A stretch of 22,854 bases of DNA from a virus, in the IMG/VR virus record IMGVR_UViG_3300032092_000276, positions 1 through 22,854 of that record. One strand, written 5' to 3'. Shown in pieces: positions 18,641-22,854 of the stretch. The position numbers and the translations under genes were made by a program. Every line of letters starts with the position of its first letter. Positions within the stretch are counted from its first letter, which is position 1. The notes under the pieces are model-generated. The model saw only the letters and a list, made by a program, of their open reading frames with translations. It ran no database searches and was not told the DNA's origin.

Positions 18641-18869
18641 GCTTGTTAGTGAGTCCTGCCGTGTCGCTGCGCTGGGTGACTGTTACTGGAACGAGAGATT
18701 CCGATCAGCACTCAGTAACCGTGGACTGGAGTTGATTGATCCTCGACCCTTACGTGACGAAGATTCAAACTACCCTCATGGTGGCCCCATGCAGGCCCCC
18801 TGCTGTTTCCCACAACATCCCTATTCTTGGCCCGAAGGCTCTCTCATTGTATTCTGCTCCCATGGATGA
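18624..18869 (+). CDS. Small Cys-rich hypothetical protein
   Basis: ATG 18624 lies 17 bases inside the nrdB end; 81 residues. It contains five cysteines (SESCRVAALGDCYW, APCCFPQ and FCSHG) and a helical N-terminus, with a Pro/Asp-rich middle. It overlaps the next gene by eight bases. No CxxC redox pair, so not a clear thioredoxin-like partner for RNR. Unknown family. Confidence 0.6.
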   Translation: MDRYTELVSESCRVAALGDCYWNERFRSALSNRGLELIDPRPLRDEDSNYPHGGPMQAPCCFPQHPYSWPEGSLIVFCSHG

Positions 18870-19065
18870 GCCCACCTGGTACTTAGTGTTTGCAGGCTCT
18901 AGCTGTGATGGTAGAGGTGATCCCGACTTCAAAGGAAGGACCACGGATCGATTGGATGCCATAAGCCTTTATCGTAAGTTCGTTTGTAGTTCTTATGATT
19001 TTGGTCGTATTGTCGAAGTGACTGCCACTACCTACAAGCAACTCCGCATTCCTAAAAATGACTGA
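18862..19065 (+). CDS. Small hypothetical protein
   Basis: I choose ATG 18862, giving 67 residues, over an in-frame TTG at 18736 that would lie wholly inside the previous gene. The sequence begins MDEPTWYLVFAGSSCDGRGD, has TTDRLDAISLYRKF and ends YKQLRIPKND. It looks like an alpha/beta domain. The AT content is higher near its 3' end. The stop overlaps the next gene by eight bases. No family recognised. Confidence 0.65.
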   Translation: MDEPTWYLVFAGSSCDGRGDPDFKGRTTDRLDAISLYRKFVCSSYDFGRIVEVTATTYKQLRIPKND

Positions 19066-19231
19066 CCCTCTTCGCATCCTTGTCGACGAGCTGATTAAGG
19101 CCTTCCCAGATACATACCCCCCCATCAGCCTCACGGAGAAAGAGTTCGCCTTTCGTGCTGGGCAAGTAGACATCTGCCGACGCCTTTTAACAGCCAGGGA
19201 CAACTTCGACATCGACCGTGATCTGACATAG
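19058..19231 (+). CDS. Small conserved-looking podovirus protein
   Basis: ATG 19058 to TAG 19229-19231 encodes 57 residues: MTDPLRILVDELIKAFPD, then ISLTEKEFAFRAGQVDICR and a short acidic end. The LTExEFAxRAGQV...R pattern resembles small proteins I recall just before the structural genes of T7-like phages. Function unknown. A 19-base gap separates it from the first Pro-rich MCL protein. Confidence 0.65.
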   Translation: MTDPLRILVDELIKAFPDTYPPISLTEKEFAFRAGQVDICRRLLTARDNFDIDRDLT

Positions 19232-19250
19232 CACTTTTGCCTTTCCTTCT

Positions 19251-19517
19251 ATGTGTCTGTCCAGAGGCCAAAAACGACGATCAGCTCCACCTCCTCCTCC
19301 GGCTCCACCCCCAGCTCCCCCTGATTCGGGACCGATGCAGCCTCCAGCCTCTGGTAACCTAATCCAACAAAGCATGGTTTTGCCAGGAGGATTGGGCACA
19401 ATCGAGTCCGTTACATCCGCCAATGGGTACACCGAGGGCCCTGCCTTGGATAGTCCATTTGGTATGGAAAGCCAGCGGGTAAAGAGAGAGAAGGCCCGAC
19501 TTTCCATTGCGCCATAG
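19251..19517 (+). CDS. Pro-rich small virion-type protein, MCL copy 1
   Basis: The 88-residue product starts at ATG 19251: MCLSRGQKRRSAPPPPPAPP, then a Gly/Ser region and a basic C-terminal end, REKARLSIAP. The next gene has the same plan: an MCL start, Pro-rich linker and basic R-x-L-x-I-P-like tail. T7 gp7.3, a tail-assembly virion protein encoded before the portal, has a comparable basic, low-complexity plan and a KKSLSV-type tail, so a gp7.3-like role is possible by position. There are few constraints in the linker. Confidence 0.6.
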   Translation: MCLSRGQKRRSAPPPPPAPPPAPPDSGPMQPPASGNLIQQSMVLPGGLGTIESVTSANGYTEGPALDSPFGMESQRVKREKARLSIAP

Positions 19518-19520
19518 ACT

Positions 19521-19757
19521 ATGTGCCTATTCCGAAGTCCTTCACGACCGACTCAATCAGCTCCCACCCCAGCTGCCCCTCCACCTACTCCTACCCCAGC
19601 ACCAGCACCGCTAGCCCCGGTGCTTCCTTCATGGATGGCTACCTCACCAACAGGTGCAGGGATCATCCGCAAGACAGAAGCGCAACGCACCGCACCCAAG
19701 CAGGCCGCCCGTGGTCCGTCTCGTTTGCTCATTCCCCTCGCTGGGAGTAAGCCGTGA
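19521..19757 (+). CDS. Pro-rich small virion-type protein, MCL copy 2
   Basis: The 78-residue product starts at ATG 19521, only three bases after the first copy ends. It begins MCLFRSPSRPTQSAP, continues with a Pro/Ala-rich linker and ends with a basic PSRLLIPLAGSKP. This LxIPL tail is what I recall from small pre-portal proteins of T7-like phages. Its TGA overlaps the portal GTG start as GTGA. Another frame from 19523 also lacks stops but is Ser/His-rich and less likely. Confidence 0.65.
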   Translation: MCLFRSPSRPTQSAPTPAAPPPTPTPAPAPLAPVLPSWMATSPTGAGIIRKTEAQRTAPKQAARGPSRLLIPLAGSKP

Positions 19758-21421
19758 GGAGCCGTACTGCTGCATCCCGCTATGAGTATCTGACATCTGA
19801 TCGCACCGAGTTTCTTGATTCGGCTCGTATAGCCACCGCCTTATCTCTTCCGTACCTACTCCCTCCCTCTGGACATAGCTCCGGAAACAAGCTGCCCACT
19901 CCCTGGCAGTCCATGGGAGCCCGAGGTTGCAACGTCATCACCTCGAAGATCATGATGGCGTTGTTCCCTGTAAACACGTCGTTCTTCAAGCTTCAAGTCT
20001 CTGACGGGAAGTTCGTCGCCAATCCTCAACTCAATTCAACGATTCGCTCTGAAGTCGATGCCAGTCTGGCAAAGATGGAGCGTATCGTCAACCAGAGCAT
20101 AACGGGTGGCTTGGATCGGGTGACCCTGACCCAAGGCATTCGCCACAGTGTGGCCACCGGCAACGGCCTTCTGTTCGATAGTAAGGATGGTCTCAAGTTC
20201 TACCCACTCGATCGCTATGTCTGCGTCCGAAACGGTGTAGGTTTCCCTGTAGAGATCGTGACCGTCGAAGGAGTAGACCGAGACACACTGCCTGTCCGCT
20301 TCCACATCGACGGGGAGAAAGTCAATGGGGTCCAGAAGGACTCTGATGGCCCCTCGACGGTTGCTGAAGTCTCCCTCGAGGAGAATGAGGTTCTGGTCTA
20401 CACCTGGGCCAAGGTCAAGGACGGTCAGTGGCGGTGGTATCAAGAGATCGATGGGATAAAACTCAAGAAATCAGAGGGGCAGTGCCCTGTAGATGCGCCG
20501 GCCTGGATCCCCATCCGCTTCAATATCGTCGACGGTGAGAACTATGGCCGTGGGCGCATCGAGGAGTTTATCGGCGATCTCACGAGCCTAGAGGGCCTGA
20601 CTAAGGCATTGGTTCAAGGATCAGCAGAGGCTGTCAAGATCCGCTACCTCCTGAATCCTGGAGCCATCACAAAGCCCGCCGAGTTCGCACAAGCCGAGAA
20701 TGGCGACATCCTGGTGGGCAGGCCTGAGGACCTGGTGGCCGTGCAGCTTGGGAAGCAGGCTGACATGGCCACAGCCTTCCAGATGGCACAGGCCTTGATC
20801 AAGTCCCTCTCCGAGGCCTTCCTGATCCTGTCCGTCCGCCAGTCGGAGCGCACCACGGCCGAGGAGGTCCGTGCGGTCCAGCAGGAGGTCATGGAGCAGC
20901 TTTCTGGCATCATGGGCACACTCACCACCGAGGTGGCCGTTCCCTTCCTGAGGCGCCGGCTGTCGGTGCTCCAGCGCAAGGGCCAGCTGCCCAAGCTGCC
21001 CAATGGTCTGGTACTGCCCACCGTGGTTGCAGGCCTCGATGGCATCGGCCGTGGCCAAGATCGGGAGGCCCTGCTCCGGGTGGCCACCACCATCCAGCAG
21101 GCCCTGGGTCCTGAGGTCTTTGCCCAGAGGGTGGACATTGACGAATTTATCAAGCGACTCTTCACTTCCGATGGCATCGATCCCGTTGGCCTGATTGTCT
21201 CCCAGGAAAACCAGGACAAGGCTCGCCAAGAAGCCCAAACTGTCCAGATCCAGCAGTCCTTGGTCGATCAGGTCGGTCAGCTGGTCAAAGCCCCCATGAT
21301 GGATCCCCGTGCCAACCCCGAAGCCCCAGAAGCGATCAACAGCCTTGCCAACCCAGACGACTCCGCCGCCCCCGCTGGAGCTCCAGCCAAAGGTGGCCTC
21401 CCAGCAGGAGGACCAGGATAG
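19754..21421 (+). CDS. Portal (head-tail connector) protein, T7 gp8-like
   Basis: GTG 19754 is the start (GTGA overlap); no in-frame ATG lies nearby, and the T7-like N-terminus begins soon after (SRYEYLTSDRTEFLDSAR). The 555-residue protein (T7 gp8: 536) has portal-like segments LPTPWQSMGARGCNVITSK and LRSSEAF-type helix equivalents (ALIKSLSEAFLILSVRQSER). The C-terminal 40 residues are Pro/Ala-rich. Twelve copies form the ring at the capsid vertex through which DNA is packaged. It is followed by scaffold and capsid genes, as in T7. Confidence 0.95.
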   Translation: MRSRTAASRYEYLTSDRTEFLDSARIATALSLPYLLPPSGHSSGNKLPTPWQSMGARGCNVITSKIMMALFPVNTSFFKLQVSDGKFVANPQLNSTIRSEVDASLAKMERIVNQSITGGLDRVTLTQGIRHSVATGNGLLFDSKDGLKFYPLDRYVCVRNGVGFPVEIVTVEGVDRDTLPVRFHIDGEKVNGVQKDSDGPSTVAEVSLEENEVLVYTWAKVKDGQWRWYQEIDGIKLKKSEGQCPVDAPAWIPIRFNIVDGENYGRGRIEEFIGDLTSLEGLTKALVQGSAEAVKIRYLLNPGAITKPAEFAQAENGDILVGRPEDLVAVQLGKQADMATAFQMAQALIKSLSEAFLILSVRQSERTTAEEVRAVQQEVMEQLSGIMGTLTTEVAVPFLRRRLSVLQRKGQLPKLPNGLVLPTVVAGLDGIGRGQDREALLRVATTIQQALGPEVFAQRVDIDEFIKRLFTSDGIDPVGLIVSQENQDKARQEAQTVQIQQSLVDQVGQLVKAPMMDPRANPEAPEAINSLANPDDSAAPAGAPAKGGLPAGGPG

Positions 21422-21608
21422 ATCCTCTCCTCCTGATGATCCGATCATTGAGCTCACCATCCACTCCACGGACCGACCCATCGTGGGCAAGCCAACGGTG
21501 AGGACGAGGGTAGCCAAGCCCCCCATTGGGGCACGGTCCCTCGTTCGGACCCCAGGACTGAATCAGATCCAGATGGTCGTTGCACAATCCCCTGAAACTA
21601 CCCCATGA
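21309..21608 (+). CDS. Small ORF overlapping the portal end
   Basis: This 99-residue frame opens at 21309 inside the portal gene and ends with an ATGA overlap onto the scaffold gene. Residues 37-99 (positions 21417 on) lie outside the portal and look like protein (IIELTIHSTDRPIVGKPTV). The part inside the portal is Pro/Gln-rich and may be a shadow. GTG 21483 is an alternative start giving 41 residues. Some cyanopodoviruses carry photosynthesis genes at this place; none is present here. Confidence 0.45.
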   Translation: MPTPKPQKRSTALPTQTTPPPPLELQPKVASQQEDQDRSSPPDDPIIELTIHSTDRPIVGKPTVRTRVAKPPIGARSLVRTPGLNQIQMVVAQSPETTP

Positions 21609-22447
21609 GCTCCATCCACGAAGAAATCGAAGAGAACCAGCGCCTAGCCCGGGAGCAGCAGTTCCTCGAGACCGGAACCCGCCTTGCTGAGGAGGAGGCC
21701 CGCCAGGAGGAGGCCGTCTTCACCAAGGCACGCGAGGCCCAGGAGGCTGAGCAGGGCGTCCTCCCCGAGAAGTACCAGGGCAAGTCGGCCGCCGAGGTCT
21801 ACGCCCTGATGCAGAAGGAGATCGCCTTCAAAGCCGAGCAGGCCAAAAAGGGTGAGTCCACTGAGGAGGGCCAGGAAGAGGCCCCTGAAGTCGCTCCTGA
21901 AGAATCCCCCGCCGAGGAGGAAGCGGAGGCAGAGACGGCCCTCAAGGAGGCCTCTGAAGAGTTCTACAAGAACGAGGGCAAGCTCGACGAGGCCACCGTA
22001 GCCAAACTTGAGGCCCTGCCCAGTGCTGACCTGATCAAGGCATGGCAGAAGCTGCAGTCGCAGGCTGAGGTTCCGGCCCCCATCTCCGATGCCGATGCCC
22101 AGGAGATCGTCACCTCTGTGGGTGGCCAGGAGGCCTACAACCAGACCCTGGCTTGGGCAGCCGAGAATCTCTCCCCTGAGGATCGGGCAGCCTACGACCA
22201 GGTGATCACCTCCGGCAACAAGGCCGCCACACGGTTTGCCGTGGAGGCCCTCACGAACCGCTACAAGGCGGCTGTGGGCTTCGATGGGGAGATGGCCTCT
22301 GGTGGCAGGGCCAAGGCCCCAGGAGTCAAGCCATACCGGTCTGAGGCTGAACTGCGGCGTGACCTCTCCAACCCACGCTATCAGCAGGATCCCGCCTTCC
22401 GCCTCGATGTGGAAGATCGGCTTGCCGTTTCAGGCGAGCTTCTCTAG
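21605..22447 (+). CDS. Capsid assembly scaffolding protein, T7 gp9-like
   Basis: The 280-residue protein (T7 gp9: 307) starts at ATG 21605. It is acidic and helical: an N-terminal coiled coil (EENQRLAREQQFLETGTRLA), a VLPEKYQGKSAAEVYALM segment, a long Glu/Ala-rich region (about residues 80-125) and a C-terminal YRSEAELRRDLSNPRY segment, which matches the conserved end of T7-like scaffolds (Y..EAE...D..DPRY). It guides capsid shell assembly and leaves the procapsid. The major capsid gene follows after 183 bp. Confidence 0.93.
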   Translation: MSSIHEEIEENQRLAREQQFLETGTRLAEEEARQEEAVFTKAREAQEAEQGVLPEKYQGKSAAEVYALMQKEIAFKAEQAKKGESTEEGQEEAPEVAPEESPAEEEAEAETALKEASEEFYKNEGKLDEATVAKLEALPSADLIKAWQKLQSQAEVPAPISDADAQEIVTSVGGQEAYNQTLAWAAENLSPEDRAAYDQVITSGNKAATRFAVEALTNRYKAAVGFDGEMASGGRAKAPGVKPYRSEAELRRDLSNPRYQQDPAFRLDVEDRLAVSGELL

Positions 22448-22457
22448 TCGATTAACG

Positions 22458-22494
22458 CCAGATGGTGTACCCCGGGTTCGACTCCCGGGGCTGG
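22458..22494 (+). other. tRNA T-arm-like hairpin between scaffold and capsid
   Basis: CCCCGGG (22470-22476), loop TTCGACT, CCCGGGG (22484-22490): a 7-bp GC stem with a 7-nt loop. GGTTCGACTCC inside it fits the tRNA B-box/T-loop consensus. CCAG (22458-22461) can pair with CTGG (22491-22494) outside it. No anticodon or D arm with a matching acceptor stem is present upstream, and no T-run follows, so it is neither a full tRNA nor a standard terminator. Confidence 0.6.
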
Positions 22495-22517
22495 TATTGG
22501 GTGGCTCCCATTAACAG

Positions 22518-22529
22518 CCGAACGTTCGG
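22518..22529. repeat. 12-bp perfect palindrome in the capsid leader
   Basis: CCGAACGTTCGG is perfectly palindromic. Including the flanking CAG and TTG, RNA could form a 7-bp stem with loop ACGU. It lies in the 183-bp leader of the capsid gene with the T-arm-like hairpin and the next palindrome. It might be a regulatory binding site or a processing hairpin. Confidence 0.6.
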
Positions 22530-22585
22530 TTGGACCCTCTGCGGAGGATAATCCATACCCGTTGATTTTTCTGCGCTTCATATTT

Positions 22586-22599
22586 GACTGAGCTCAGTC
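22586..22599. repeat. 14-bp perfect palindrome in the capsid leader
   Basis: GACTGAGCTCAGTC is perfectly palindromic and lies 31 bases before the capsid start codon. With TTGACT overlapping its left edge and TACAAT at 22622-22627 the area has promoter-like parts, but the 32-bp separation is too long for a normal sigma70 promoter. Confidence 0.6.
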
Positions 22600-22630
22600 G
22601 ATCGGTTCACACCCCTTCGACTACAATTCC

Positions 22631-22854
22631 GTGACTTTTACCGTAACCCAACCCGGCCGCGCCAATAAGGCCGGCGACCAAAGGGCCCTCTTCCTCAAGC
22701 TGTTCTCCGGCGAGGTATATGAGGCCTTCCGCAACGCCACGATCTTCAAGGACACCGTCCTCAACAAGCAGATCAGCAACGGACGATCCCACCAGTTTAT
22801 CCACACTGGTCGGATTACTGCAGCCTACCACACCCCTGGTACTGCCATCCTTGG
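22631..22854 (+). CDS. Major capsid protein, T7 gp10-like, 5' end only
   Basis: GTG 22631 opens a frame running off the window. The 74 visible residues include ANKAGDQRALFLKLFSGEVY and LNKQISNGRSHQF, then TPGT, which match the N-terminal arm and start of the HK97-fold capsid protein in T7-like cyanophages (pattern GDxxALFLKxFSGEV). There is no in-frame ATG upstream before stops and no clear Shine-Dalgarno, so initiation may depend on the structured leader. Position after the scaffold gene agrees. The missing 3' part lies beyond the window. Confidence 0.92.
   Translation, partial: MTFTVTQPGRANKAGDQRALFLKLFSGEVYEAFRNATIFKDTVLNKQISNGRSHQFIHTGRITAAYHTPGTAIL

Noticed and set aside
20621-21526. 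Long antisense ORF (301 codons) opposite the portal
   Set aside because: It mirrors a GC-rich gene with biased codons. All neighbouring real genes are on the + strand and it has no family signature.
22448-22500. Complete tRNA gene
   Set aside because: Only a T-arm-like hairpin is present. There is no anticodon stem or D arm with a matching acceptor strand in the 60 bases upstream.
1-22854. CRISPR array, insertion sequence or integrase
   Set aside because: I saw no regularly spaced repeats, transposase motifs or Tyr/Ser recombinase signature in the window.

Overview
The window looks like part of a lytic T7-like podovirus genome (Autographiviridae-type), most probably a cyanophage. One strand carries every gene. 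The order matches T7: single-subunit RNA polymerase, ssDNA-binding protein, endonuclease I, primase-helicase, DNA polymerase, 5'-3' exonuclease, portal, scaffold, major capsid protein. A MazG-type pyrophosphohydrolase and a compact two-subunit ribonucleotide reductase (RNR) between exonuclease and portal are typical of cyanopodoviruses. Composition is fairly GC-rich, which would suit a freshwater or coastal Synechococcus/Cyanobium-type host, but the host is inferred. No integrase, lysozyme (T7 gp3.5-like), psbA or hli gene is visible here.

Region 1 (1-4405) is the early accessory block. It has two conserved but uncharacterised phage proteins, a small ORF ending in a rho-independent terminator, an intergenic stretch with tandem 18-bp repeats and a candidate host promoter, then a chain of small coupled genes. 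A glycosyltransferase gene interrupts that chain. It is flanked by an 18-bp duplication that recreates the end of the gene before it, so it looks like a recent cassette insertion. Two small proteins, one membrane and one Cys4, lead into the RNA polymerase.

Region 2 (4409-14289) is transcription and DNA metabolism: RNA polymerase with an unusual structured insert, several small genes including a two-frame coiled-coil gene and a Fragile-X-F-type membrane protein, SSB, endonuclease I, primase-helicase, a 39-residue protein, a nucleotidyltransferase-fold protein, family A DNA polymerase, a tandem pair of small paralogues and the exonuclease.

Region 3 (14274-19231) supplies nucleotides and contains many short genes: a DUF6378-like protein, small ORFs including another two-frame locus, MazG, a CxxC/HxxC protein, RNR alpha, an unknown protein, RNR beta lacking the usual radical tyrosine, and three small unknowns. 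Degradation of host DNA by endonuclease I and the exonuclease, plus RNR and MazG activity, would feed the phage replisome.

Region 4 (19251-22854) is head assembly: two Pro-rich MCL-start proteins (possible gp7.3-like virion proteins), portal, a short ORF, scaffold, a 183-bp spacer with a tRNA T-arm-like hairpin and two perfect palindromes, and the start of the capsid gene, which begins with GTG and runs off the window.

Genes are packed with ATGA, GTGA or TGATG junctions almost throughout, implying translational coupling. The 9-mer TCACAAGCC occurs ten times on the + strand only, mostly in the first 3 kb. No gap without a gene reaches 300 bases.
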